A stretch of 17,902 bases of DNA from contig JANYEU010000161.1 of the NCBI GenBank assembly GCA_025362915.1, positions 1-17,902 on the forward strand. Reading direction: 5' to 3'. Of the stretch, positions 1 through 6,886 are shown one piece after another. This DNA comes from Chitinophagaceae bacterium (GTDB lineage Bacteria; Bacteroidota; Bacteroidia; Chitinophagales; Chitinophagaceae). Each line of letters opens with the position of its first letter. Position 1 is the stretch's first letter. The translations under genes and the position numbers were made by a program. The notes below the pieces were generated by a model, which was given only the letters and a program-made list of their open reading frames with translations, did not search any database and was not told the DNA's origin.

Positions 1-2
1 AT

Positions 3-152
3 TCTCCAGAACAAACCCTTTTAGCACTTAAACTGCTGGAGAAGAAAAAGCAAGCCCCTAAAACAAAATCATTAGCAGAATTCTTCGGAAAAATGCCTGG
101 TGTTTTTGGCGATGGATTAACATACCAAAAACAAATGCGCAATGAATGGTAG
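3..152 (+). CDS. Antitoxin-like protein of a toxin-antitoxin pair (3' end only)
   Basis: An open frame enters from the left edge and ends at the TAG at 150-152, giving a C-terminal tail of 49 residues. It is Lys/Gln-rich and then reads LAEFFGKMPGVFGDGL and ends MRNEW. The stop lies inside the PIN-domain toxin gene, so the two genes overlap by 11 bp (142-152), an arrangement typical of vapBC-type operons in which the antitoxin comes first and the toxin is translationally coupled. The tail resembles the toxin-wrapping C-terminus of small antitoxins, but the DNA-binding N-terminus is outside the window, so the family cannot be named. That it is the antitoxin is inferred from position and overlap. 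Confidence 0.6.
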   Translation, partial: SPEQTLLALKLLEKKKQAPKTKSLAEFFGKMPGVFGDGLTYQKQMRNEW

Positions 153-507
153 ATATTTTGCAGATACCAGCACTTTTATCTACCTATTGGATAAACATCC
201 TGCGTTGGAAGTGTTATTGGAAAGCGAATGGATTTTTTCGTTTATAACAGAAATAGAATTACAATCGAAACCAAATATTAAACCAGATGAGATAGCCATT
301 GTAAAAGAAGTACTACTGGCATGCAAAAAGGTAATACATATTGATGCAATCAATGAGATAACCATCCAATTAAAAAGAAAATATAGTATTAAACTTCCCG
401 ATGCCCTAATTGCAGCTTCAGCTATTATGCTAGATATTCCACTTATCACTTTTGATAAAGGATTTTCTAAGATTAACGAGCTAGACTTAATTTTATTGGA
501 ACCTTGA
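142..507 (+). CDS. PIN-domain ribonuclease toxin (VapC-like)
   Basis: This is a 121-residue single-domain PIN protein, the usual size for VapC-type toxins, which are Mg-dependent ribonucleases that cut tRNA, rRNA or mRNA. The acidic active-site set is visible: Asp8 in FADTSTFIYLL, Glu37 (or Glu39) in FITEIEL, Asp87 in LPDALIAASA, and Asp105 in LITFDKGF. The LPDALIAA and TFDKGF segments are characteristic of the family. It begins inside the last codons of the preceding gene (11 bp overlap), consistent with a coupled antitoxin-toxin operon. Nothing is truncated and all the acidic residues are present, so it is probably active. The RNA target cannot be read from sequence. Confidence 0.88.
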   Translation: MNGRYFADTSTFIYLLDKHPALEVLLESEWIFSFITEIELQSKPNIKPDEIAIVKEVLLACKKVIHIDAINEITIQLKRKYSIKLPDALIAASAIMLDIPLITFDKGFSKINELDLILLEP

Positions 508-541
508 GTATGTGTATTAATCTATATACTAGTTTTATCCC

Positions 542-877
542 ATGGACATAGAACAACTACGCGATTATTGCTTGGGCAAACCACTTACAGAGGAGGGATT
601 ACCTTTTGGACCAAACGTGTTGGTGTTTAAGGTAAAAGGAAAGATATTCTTATTGACTAGTTTGGATGCGCCACAACTACAATTTAACGTAAAATGTAAT
701 CCCGACTTGGCAGAAGAACTGCGCGAACAATATGGCTGCGTATTACCAGGCTTTCACATGAACAAAAAACATTGGAACACCATCATCCCCGATGGGTCTG
801 TTTCTACCGCACAATTAAAAGAATGGATAGACCATTCTTATGACCTGATATTTAAATCGGTTAAAACAAAAGCCTAA
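542..877 (+). CDS. MmcQ/YjbR family protein
   Basis: The 111-residue product matches the MmcQ/YjbR (CyaY-like fold) family. It starts with the typical MDIEQLRDYCL helix, then has PFGPNVLVFKVKGKIF, LQFNVKCNPDLAEELREQY, and the most diagnostic segment PGFHMNKKHWNTI. Family members are small, presumed DNA-binding cytoplasmic proteins of unproven role. It starts at ATG 542, 34 bp after the PIN toxin stop, so it could be cotranscribed or have its own promoter. Its TAA (875-877) overlaps the TAG of the convergent birA (874-876 on the opposite strand), leaving no room for a terminator between them. The family call is firm; the function is unknown. Confidence 0.88.
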   Translation: MDIEQLRDYCLGKPLTEEGLPFGPNVLVFKVKGKIFLLTSLDAPQLQFNVKCNPDLAEELREQYGCVLPGFHMNKKHWNTIIPDGSVSTAQLKEWIDHSYDLIFKSVKTKA

Positions 878-1707
878 ACCCATCCAACTTCCCCAAACTC
901 AAAAGAATCTTGTATGGCATCATCCACCAATAGCTGCCCGTGTTCATTCACCCCTTTTATGGTTGCCTCAAAAGTGATGTTGCCTTTTCGTAAGTGTACC
1001 TTTTCATTACGCCTAAATAAATGCCTGTTGTATTCTTCCAACTGTTCTTTATGATTGCCTTGTTTTAGTTGCTGGTAACGGGTTTCCAAACAAGCACATA
1101 ACTCCTTGGATAACGTAACTGCATCGAAAGTTTTTCCGGTAATCTGCTTGAGGGAAACAGGATTTTTAAGTTCTGGCGAAAAAGCAGTTTGGTTAATATT
1201 CATCCCAATACCTACCACTGCCCATTGCCATTCCTGTCCCCTGATGATGGTTTCTATTAATATCCCTGCTGCCTTTCTGTCACGCCAGTAAATATCATTT
1301 GGCCATTTTATAGCCGTTTCTTCGCCCGCATGGCGGGTTAAAAAATCTTTACAGGCGAGGGCTACACATACACTAAATGAAAATTGATGGTTGATTGTGA
1401 GGAAAGAAGTATCAATAACGCACGAAATAATGATATTGCTACCCGGTTCGGTTAGCCATTGCTTGCCACGCTGCCCTTTTCCAGCGGTTTGGGCATGCGC
1501 AAAGTAGGTGATTCCATGTTCAGCCAAATTAGCCTGTATCATTTCAATGGCATAACTATTGGTACTCGCAACCTCAATTAATTCTAAAAAAGGGGTTCCA
1601 ATCGGAGAAAATATCGTATCAGGAACTTTATTAATACTAAAAGGCGACAAAGAAGTGTTATTTTTGGAGCCGAAGATAAAATAACTTTGGGGTAATATAT
1701 ATCGCAA
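874..1707 (-). CDS. birA: Biotin--[acetyl-CoA-carboxylase] ligase
   Basis: This enzyme activates biotin with ATP to biotinyl-AMP and transfers it to a lysine of biotin-carboxyl carrier proteins such as that of acetyl-CoA carboxylase. The catalytic core is clear: STNSYA near residue 48, the biotin/ATP loop GKGQRGKQW near 78-86, IKWPNDIYW near 138, AAGILIE, and VGIGMNIN. A short C-terminal domain follows (RKGNITFEATIKGVNEHGQLLV). There is no N-terminal helix-turn-helix, so this is the monofunctional, non-repressor type. At 277 residues it is slightly longer than usual because no ATG is available: the open frame begins just upstream of a TTG at 1707, and another TTG lies at 1650. The start is therefore uncertain. 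It is divergent from rsfS. Confidence 0.93.
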   Translation of the reverse strand: MRYILPQSYFIFGSKNNTSLSPFSINKVPDTIFSPIGTPFLELIEVASTNSYAIEMIQANLAEHGITYFAHAQTAGKGQRGKQWLTEPGSNIIISCVIDTSFLTINHQFSFSVCVALACKDFLTRHAGEETAIKWPNDIYWRDRKAAGILIETIIRGQEWQWAVVGIGMNINQTAFSPELKNPVSLKQITGKTFDAVTLSKELCACLETRYQQLKQGNHKEQLEEYNRHLFRRNEKVHLRKGNITFEATIKGVNEHGQLLVDDAIQDSFEFGEVGWV

Positions 1708-1835
1708 ATAATTTTATTCCTTTATTTGTATTATCAAACGGAAACAATTATTTAATACTTTTACTTTTAAAATATTTATAGTACACAAACGTTTACCTCT
1801 AGGTAAGTAAAAATTTATTCATTAAAATTTCGCAA
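1708..1835. promoter_or_regulatory. Divergent intergenic region between birA and rsfS
   Basis: This 128-bp AT-rich gap separates two divergently transcribed genes and must hold both promoters. On the + strand there is a TTTG near 1724-1727 and a TAATACTTTTAC stretch near 1754, loosely like the Bacteroidota -33 TTTG / -7 TAnnTTTG pattern, but the spacing is longer than ideal. No clear operator or terminator is visible. Both neighbouring genes appear to start with TTG rather than ATG. Confidence 0.35.
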
Positions 1836-2237
1836 TTGTTGGAACAACTCACGTCTACAGAATCTAGTACAAAAAGCATTACAAAGCTTACCAAGAACTC
1901 CAAAATATTCAAGACAATATTAAGTGCCATAGATGATAAAAAAGGAACGGGCGTAGTAAGCCTAGACCTAAGAAAGATACCTGAAGCGGTATCAGATTTC
2001 TTTATTGTCTGCGAGGCATCATCTACTACGCAAGTAAAAGCAATAGGGGATTTCATAGAATATAAGGTAAAGGAAGTGTGTGGCGAAAACCCATACAAGC
2101 ATGAAGGGAAAGCCACAGGTCAGTGGGTTTTGATAGATTATGTAACCATCGTGGTGCACATAATGCACCCCGAAGCAAGGAGTTTTTATAAGTTGGAAGA
2201 TGTTTGGAGTGATGCAATATCGCAAACCCACGGTTAA
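1836..2237 (+). CDS. rsfS: Ribosomal silencing factor RsfS
   Basis: RsfS binds ribosomal protein L14 on the large subunit and blocks subunit joining, lowering translation during starvation. The product carries the family pattern: ILSAIDDKKGTGVVSLDLRKI, then SDFFIVCEASSTTQVKAI, then GQWVLIDYVTIVVHIM, and finally RSFYKLEDVWSDA. The usual DYGDVVVHIF reads DYVTIVVHIM here, a mild divergence. The length (133 residues from TTG 1836) includes a Ser/Thr/Lys-rich N-terminal extension of about 25 residues. An in-frame TAG at 1800-1802 closes the frame upstream and no ATG lies between it and the conserved domain, so TTG 1836 or TTG 1839 is the likely start. The gene is followed 75 bp later by ftsH, so the two are probably cotranscribed. 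Confidence 0.92.
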   Translation: MLEQLTSTESSTKSITKLTKNSKIFKTILSAIDDKKGTGVVSLDLRKIPEAVSDFFIVCEASSTTQVKAIGDFIEYKVKEVCGENPYKHEGKATGQWVLIDYVTIVVHIMHPEARSFYKLEDVWSDAISQTHG

Positions 2238-2312
2238 AATGGAAATTTAACAAATCATATTTAAGGAAAAAGACGGCAGGATTTAATTTCATTTTGAAGC
2301 AATTACAAAATC

Positions 2313-4382
2313 ATGGCAATAGAAGAGAAGGATAAGGAGAAACAACCATCTAAAATACCATTTACTAATTTTGGTGAGGATAAGGATAAATCATCACGCA
2401 AACCACCAAAGTTTAATATTTACTGGATATACGGGTTAATATTAGCGGTGTTGGTAGGGTCTACATTTTTAAAAGCCAATCCAGATATTACGAAAGTAAC
2501 TGAGCAAGAGTTTAAAGACGAAATGCTTGCCAAAGGTGATGTTCTCAAGGTAGAATTAGTAAGAAATAAAGATCTTGTACGAATTTATATCAATAGTGAC
2601 AGTATTGGCAAAGAGTTTTATATAAAGAAATTTAAGGAGAAGCTAGATGCCAATAAGGTAAAAGGCGTGCCTTTATTCCAATTTAATATTGTTGACTGGA
2701 AAGTATTCTACGAGAACTTAGATTTATTCTATAAAACACATCCCGGTGTCAGACAGGTATCCATGGATCCTACAGATGATCAGGATTGGTTTGGACCAGC
2801 ATCAAGTTACCTTGTTTCCATAGCAATTTTTGTAGGTATATGGATTCTGTTAATGCGCAAGATGGGCGGTGGCGGACCAGGCGGCGGCGGACCAGGCGGT
2901 ATATTCAACATAGGGAAATCTAAAGCAACACTATTTGATAAGGGTGCCAAGGTAAATATCAACTTTGGTGATGTTGCAGGTTTGGACGAAGCCAAGGTAG
3001 AGGTAATGGAAATAGTGGATTTCTTGAAAAATCCGAAGAAATATACAGCCTTAGGTGGAAAAATTCCGAAGGGGGCATTACTGATAGGGCCTCCTGGCAC
3101 AGGCAAGACCTTATTGGCAAAGGCAATGGCTGGTGAAGCACAGGTTCCTTTCTTTAGCCTTAGTGGTAGCGACTTTGTAGAAATGTTTGTAGGTGTAGGT
3201 GCGAGTCGTGTAAGGGATTTATTTAAACAGGCAAGAGAAAAGGCGCCATGTATTATATTTATTGATGAAATAGATGCGATAGGAAGAGCAAGGGGTAAGA
3301 ATGTGATGATGAGCAATGATGAAAGGGAAAACACCTTGAATCAACTTTTGGTAGAAATGGACGGCTTTGGTGGAGATACTGGTATCATTATATTGGCTGC
3401 TACTAACAGACCAGATGTATTGGATACTGCTTTGCTAAGACCAGGTCGTTTTGATAGACAAATAAGCATTGACAAACCTGATGTAAAAGGACGTGAAGCA
3501 ATATTTAAAGTGCACTTGTTACCTATAAAGGTTAGTGAGACTTTGGATGTAACCAAACTTGCTGAACAAACACCTGGTTTTGCTGGTGCAGATATAGCGA
3601 ATGTTTGTAATGAAGCCGCCTTGATAGCTGCCCGTAAGGACAAGCAAGCGGTAGAAATGATAGACTTTCAGGATGCAATTGATAGGGTTATTGGCGGATT
3701 GGAAAAGAAGAATAAGATTATTGCTCCGCATGAAAAAGAAATCATCGCTTACCACGAGGCTGGTCATGCGGTATGTGGTTGGTTCTTGGAACACGCTTAT
3801 CCTTTATTGAAAGTAACCATTGTGCCAAGAGGAACTGCTGCTTTGGGTTATGCCCAATATACGCCTACCGAGCAATACCTATATAATGAGGATCAATTGA
3901 TGGATCAGATTTGTATGACTTTGGGTGGAAGGGCAAGTGAGCAGATATTCTTTGGTAAGATTTCTACCGGTGCCAGTAATGACTTACAACAAATTACCAG
4001 AATGGCTTACGGAATGGTTACTGCTTATGGTATGAGCGATAAGATTGGTAATGTAAGTTTCTACGATCCTACACAAGAAAATACTTTTACCAAACCATTT
4101 AGTGAGGGTACCGGTAAAATAATAGACGAAGAAGTGAAGGCTATTATTGATAGGGCTTATAAATTGACCTTAGATCTTCTAACCGTTAAAAAGAATGAGG
4201 TAGAAATATTGGCGAAAGAACTATTATCTAAAGAAGTTTTACATAAAAGCGATGTGGAGATTCTGATAGGCAAACGTCCTTTTGAGCCTAAGAAAATCTT
4301 GGAAAAAGAACCAGAGGTTATTATCGCTCCACCAGAAACAACTATTGTAACGGCAAGTAGCACTGATGAATTAGCTGGCTAA
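2313..4382 (+). CDS. ftsH: ATP-dependent zinc metalloprotease FtsH
   Basis: FtsH is a hexameric AAA+ protease anchored in the inner membrane that degrades misfolded membrane proteins and short-lived regulators. In this 689-residue protein a charged N-tail is followed by a first membrane helix (about residues 38-54), a periplasmic domain, and a second helix (about 166-184). A Gly/Pro linker (GGGGPGGGGPGG, from a duplicated 6-residue unit) comes next. The AAA domain has Walker A GPPGTGKT at 259-266, Walker B IIFIDEIDAIG, and the second region of homology ending LLRPGRFDRQ. The peptidase has HEAGH at 481-485 and the third zinc ligand Asp557 in GASNDLQQ. A Thr/Ser-rich tail ends the protein. Its TAA shares a base with the ATG of the next gene, so the two are translationally coupled. 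Confidence 0.98.
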   Translation: MAIEEKDKEKQPSKIPFTNFGEDKDKSSRKPPKFNIYWIYGLILAVLVGSTFLKANPDITKVTEQEFKDEMLAKGDVLKVELVRNKDLVRIYINSDSIGKEFYIKKFKEKLDANKVKGVPLFQFNIVDWKVFYENLDLFYKTHPGVRQVSMDPTDDQDWFGPASSYLVSIAIFVGIWILLMRKMGGGGPGGGGPGGIFNIGKSKATLFDKGAKVNINFGDVAGLDEAKVEVMEIVDFLKNPKKYTALGGKIPKGALLIGPPGTGKTLLAKAMAGEAQVPFFSLSGSDFVEMFVGVGASRVRDLFKQAREKAPCIIFIDEIDAIGRARGKNVMMSNDERENTLNQLLVEMDGFGGDTGIIILAATNRPDVLDTALLRPGRFDRQISIDKPDVKGREAIFKVHLLPIKVSETLDVTKLAEQTPGFAGADIANVCNEAALIAARKDKQAVEMIDFQDAIDRVIGGLEKKNKIIAPHEKEIIAYHEAGHAVCGWFLEHAYPLLKVTIVPRGTAALGYAQYTPTEQYLYNEDQLMDQICMTLGGRASEQIFFGKISTGASNDLQQITRMAYGMVTAYGMSDKIGNVSFYDPTQENTFTKPFSEGTGKIIDEEVKAIIDRAYKLTLDLLTVKKNEVEILAKELLSKEVLHKSDVEILIGKRPFEPKKILEKEPEVIIAPPETTIVTASSTDELAG

Positions 4383-5011
4383 TGAGTAATTCGAGAGAAA
4401 AAATATTAAGTAAGGTAAGACAGGCACTAACTAGTAAGGTGCCTGTTCCTTTTGAAGGGAATACCCCTTCTGATAGTGTTTTTCATCCTGCGCCTGAGGA
4501 ATTGGAATTGGAGTTTGCAGAGAACTTTACCAAACTACAAGGCAAGTTTTGTTATTGCGGTTCTATTGAAGAACTTATCGAAAACCTGAATGAGTTGGCT
4601 ACAAAGAGAAAATGGGCTAACGTTTATTGTGTGGAGGATAAGCTGAAACAAACGCTACAAGCAAGTGGATTTACAAACTTTACAGCTACCGATTTGAAAG
4701 CCTGCAACGCATCCATCACAACTTGCGAAGCTCTCGTTGCCAGAACAGGAAGTATGTTGCTAACCAGTGCTTCACAAAGTGGCAGAACGGTAAGTGTATA
4801 TGCCCCTATTCATATTTGCATTGCTTATACCAGTCAGTTAGTGTATGATATTAAAGATGGCTTATCGCTCATAAAAACAAAATACAAAGGCAATATTCCT
4901 TCGCTAATTACTTTGGCTACTGGTCCAAGCAGAACTGCTGATATAGAAAAAACATTGGTTGTGGGCGTTCATGGCCCTAAAGAAGTTTTTTGCTTTTTGG
5001 TAAACGACTAA
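4382..5011 (+). CDS. LUD-domain protein (LutC/YkgG family)
   Basis: This 209-residue cytoplasmic protein belongs to the LUD family, whose best-known member LutC takes part in lactate oxidation with LutA and LutB. It starts MSNSREKILSKVRQAL, the family's usual N-terminal helix. It carries CEALVARTGSMLL and ends with the diagnostic TGPSRTADIEKTLVVGVHGP. No lutA or lutB homologue is nearby, and single LUD genes beside ftsH are, to my knowledge, common in Bacteroidota, so a role in lactate use should not be assumed. The ATG overlaps the ftsH stop by one base (4382), a strong sign of coupled translation. Catalytic function is unknown. Confidence 0.9.
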   Translation: MSNSREKILSKVRQALTSKVPVPFEGNTPSDSVFHPAPEELELEFAENFTKLQGKFCYCGSIEELIENLNELATKRKWANVYCVEDKLKQTLQASGFTNFTATDLKACNASITTCEALVARTGSMLLTSASQSGRTVSVYAPIHICIAYTSQLVYDIKDGLSLIKTKYKGNIPSLITLATGPSRTADIEKTLVVGVHGPKEVFCFLVND

Positions 5012-5025
5012 TTCAATTATGCTAC

Positions 5026-5784
5026 ATGCAGATGACTTCCCAAAAGAAAATATACTTCCTTTCCGACTTTCACCTCGGTGCACCGAATCATGAAAAGAGT
5101 TTGACAAGAGAAAAAAAGATAGTTCGGTTTCTTGAATCTATTAGGCACGATGCTTTTGAAATATTTATTGTAGGGGACTTGTTCGATTTCTGGTACGAAT
5201 ATAAAACCGTTGTGCCGAAAGGATATACACGAATATTGGGGAAGCTTGCCGAAATAACGGATAGTGGTATCCCCATTCATTTCTTTGTAGGCAATCATGA
5301 TATGTGGATGAGTGGTTATTTTGAACAGGAATTTAATATCCCCGTTTATCATCAGCCAAAAACTTTTCAATTCAATAATAAATCATTCTTTATTGGTCAT
5401 GGCGATGGTTTGGGGCCGGGTGATAAAGGCTATAAATTCATCAAGAAGATATTTAGAAATCCTCTATGCCATTGGCTATTTGGACAATTGCATCCTACTT
5501 GGGGTATGGGCTTGGCAAATTACTTCAGCAGGAAAAGCAAAGAAAAAACAGGAACCAGCGACGAGCATTTTTTGGGTGAGGATAAGGAATGGCTACTTCT
5601 TTTTTGCAGGGAAACATTGCAAAAGGAACACTACAATTACTTCATATTTGGGCATCGACATTTTCCGTTGGATTATAAACTGACCGAAACAAGTAGATAT
5701 ATCAATTTGGGTGATTGGATACGAATCTTCACTTACGCTACCTTTGATGGCACAGACATGCAACTACACGAATGGAAAGAATAA
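5026..5784 (+). CDS. lpxH: UDP-2,3-diacylglucosamine diphosphatase-like metallophosphoesterase
   Basis: The product is a calcineurin-type phosphoesterase of the LpxH family, which hydrolyses UDP-2,3-diacylglucosamine to lipid X and UMP in lipid A synthesis. The two-metal site is complete: DFHLG (Asp14, His16), GDLFDFW (Asp51), GNHDMW (Asn90, His91), GHGDGLGPGDKG, and GHRHFP near the C-terminus. I chose ATG 5026 (252 residues) because the conserved first strand begins seven residues in; ATG 5032 is equally possible, and the longer frame from TTG 4990 would overlap the LUD gene. It starts 14 bp after the LUD stop and overlaps the next gene by 13 bp. LpxH is preferred over other phosphoesterases from the motif set and length, but substrate is inferred. 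Confidence 0.86.
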   Translation: MQMTSQKKIYFLSDFHLGAPNHEKSLTREKKIVRFLESIRHDAFEIFIVGDLFDFWYEYKTVVPKGYTRILGKLAEITDSGIPIHFFVGNHDMWMSGYFEQEFNIPVYHQPKTFQFNNKSFFIGHGDGLGPGDKGYKFIKKIFRNPLCHWLFGQLHPTWGMGLANYFSRKSKEKTGTSDEHFLGEDKEWLLLFCRETLQKEHYNYFIFGHRHFPLDYKLTETSRYINLGDWIRIFTYATFDGTDMQLHEWKE

Positions 5785-6593
5785 TTTTATACTTGGCGTT
5801 TTTTATTTTCATCTGCCATCCCGTAAAAGCTACCCCCGATACCTTACTGCATCTTCAACTTACCAAAACAATAAAAGGAGATTATAAGAGCTTTTCGGTA
5901 GATAATCTGGGTAATATATTTTTGATTACTTCCTCCAATCAAATAAAAAAGCTAAATAACAATCTAGATAGTATCGCCATTTTTAATGAGAGTAACCTGT
6001 ATGGCGACATTTACTCCATTGATGTGAGTAACCCATTGAAAGTGTTGGTCTATTACAAAGATTTCAATACCATACTGAGTTTGGATAGGCAACTCAGTAA
6101 ACTTAATATGCTTGATTTGCGGCTACAGAATATCTTTCAGGTTAAGGCTATTGCCCAGAGTTACGACAATAACAATTGGCTGTTTGACGAAGTGGACAAT
6201 AAGCTAAAAAAGATAGATGAAAGTGGAAACCTGCTTTTAGAAACACCAGATTTCAGGCTGTTGTTTGATGATAACTACACGCCGCAAACCATCATGGATG
6301 TAAGCGGTCTTTTGTACTTATATAGTCAACGGAGAGGGTGGAAAATATTTGATTATTATGGGGGTCTAAAATCACAATATCCAACTTTGAATTGGCAGGA
6401 TATACAAGTTTCCGAAGGATTCTTGAAAGGGCATGACAGTTCTTATTTTTATGCGGACCGACCGAAGGAATTACAGTTTCTTCGTGCAAAGCCGGATATA
6501 AATATCTCATCGGCAAGAAAGATTATTCAATTAAATGGTCTTTATTATATACTTACCAGTGAAGGAATAAATATTTACAGAGAGGTAAATTAA
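5772..6593 (+). CDS. Secreted protein of unknown function, beta-propeller-like
   Basis: I do not recognise a named family. The 273-residue product begins with a short charged end and a hydrophobic segment (ILYLAFFIFICHPVKA), a convincing Sec signal peptide likely cleaved near residue 20-21. The rest has recurring short beta-strand patterns of the kind FSVDNLGNIFLITSSNQIKKLN and ISGLLYLYSQ, suggesting a propeller or NHL-like fold, but no repeat is strong enough to count blades. It starts inside the lpxH gene (13 bp overlap), so it belongs to the same transcript as ftsH-LUD-lpxH. The partner and role are unknown; an envelope function would fit the export signal and neighbours. The stop is followed directly by a tandem repeat array. 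Confidence 0.75.
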   Translation: MERIILYLAFFIFICHPVKATPDTLLHLQLTKTIKGDYKSFSVDNLGNIFLITSSNQIKKLNNNLDSIAIFNESNLYGDIYSIDVSNPLKVLVYYKDFNTILSLDRQLSKLNMLDLRLQNIFQVKAIAQSYDNNNWLFDEVDNKLKKIDESGNLLLETPDFRLLFDDNYTPQTIMDVSGLLYLYSQRRGWKIFDYYGGLKSQYPTLNWQDIQVSEGFLKGHDSSYFYADRPKELQFLRAKPDINISSARKIIQLNGLYYILTSEGINIYREVN

Positions 6594-6594
6594 G

Positions 6595-6742
6595 CCAATT
6601 GAAGGTCTACAATCACCAATTGAAGGTCTACAATCACCAATTGAAGGTCTTCAATTACCAATTGAAGGTCTACAATTACCAATTGAAGGTCTGCAATTAT
6701 CAATTGAAGGTCTACAATTTACCAATTGAAGGTCTGCAATTA
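6595..6742. repeat. Tandem repeat array, seven 21-bp units
   Basis: Seven head-to-tail units begin at 6595, 6616, 6637, 6658, 6679, 6700 and 6722. Six are 21 bp and the sixth is 22 bp. Each has the core CAATTGAAGGTCT followed by a variable dinucleotide (AC, TC or GC) and AATCA/AATTA. The array begins one base after the stop codon of the preceding gene and ends about 145 bp before fumC. The CAATTG in each unit is a 6-bp palindrome. Units are contiguous with no spacers, so this is a minisatellite, not a CRISPR. Confidence 0.95.
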
Positions 6743-6840
6743 ATCAGTAGAATCAATTGTTTAATCCACAAAAGAATAACGATGTAGCTTATTTATAGAT
6801 TGCTTGGGATAAAGGCTGGAAAAAACTACCATTACTCTCC

Positions 6841-6849
6841 TACTTTTGC
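6841..6849 (+). promoter_or_regulatory. Putative fumC promoter, -7 element
   Basis: TACTTTTGC at this site matches the Bacteroidota -7 consensus TAnnTTTGC. It lies 38 bp before the fumC ATG, a normal leader length. A -33 TTTG is not clear at the expected distance (the stretch near 6815-6820 reads GCTGGA), so only the -7 half is supported. Confidence 0.45.
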
Positions 6850-6886
6850 GACCGAAATAAAATAAATTAATAATAAAACGACTGTT

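Noticed and set aside
2807..3334. 175-residue frame on the - strand inside ftsH
   Set aside because: It is antisense to the conserved AAA core, and its Pro run is the reverse of the Gly-rich linker.
4990..5025. Upstream TTG start for the lpxH-type gene
   Set aside because: It would overlap the LUD gene by 22 bp and add residues before the conserved first strand; ATG 5026 fits better.
6595..6742. Possible CRISPR array
   Set aside because: Units are contiguous with no spacers, are only 21 bp, and no cas gene is near.
6599..6787. Open frame encoding QLKVYNH-type repeats
   Set aside because: It is produced by the 21-bp minisatellite, has no ATG, shifts frame at the 22-bp unit and runs into unrelated sequence; treated as repeat DNA.
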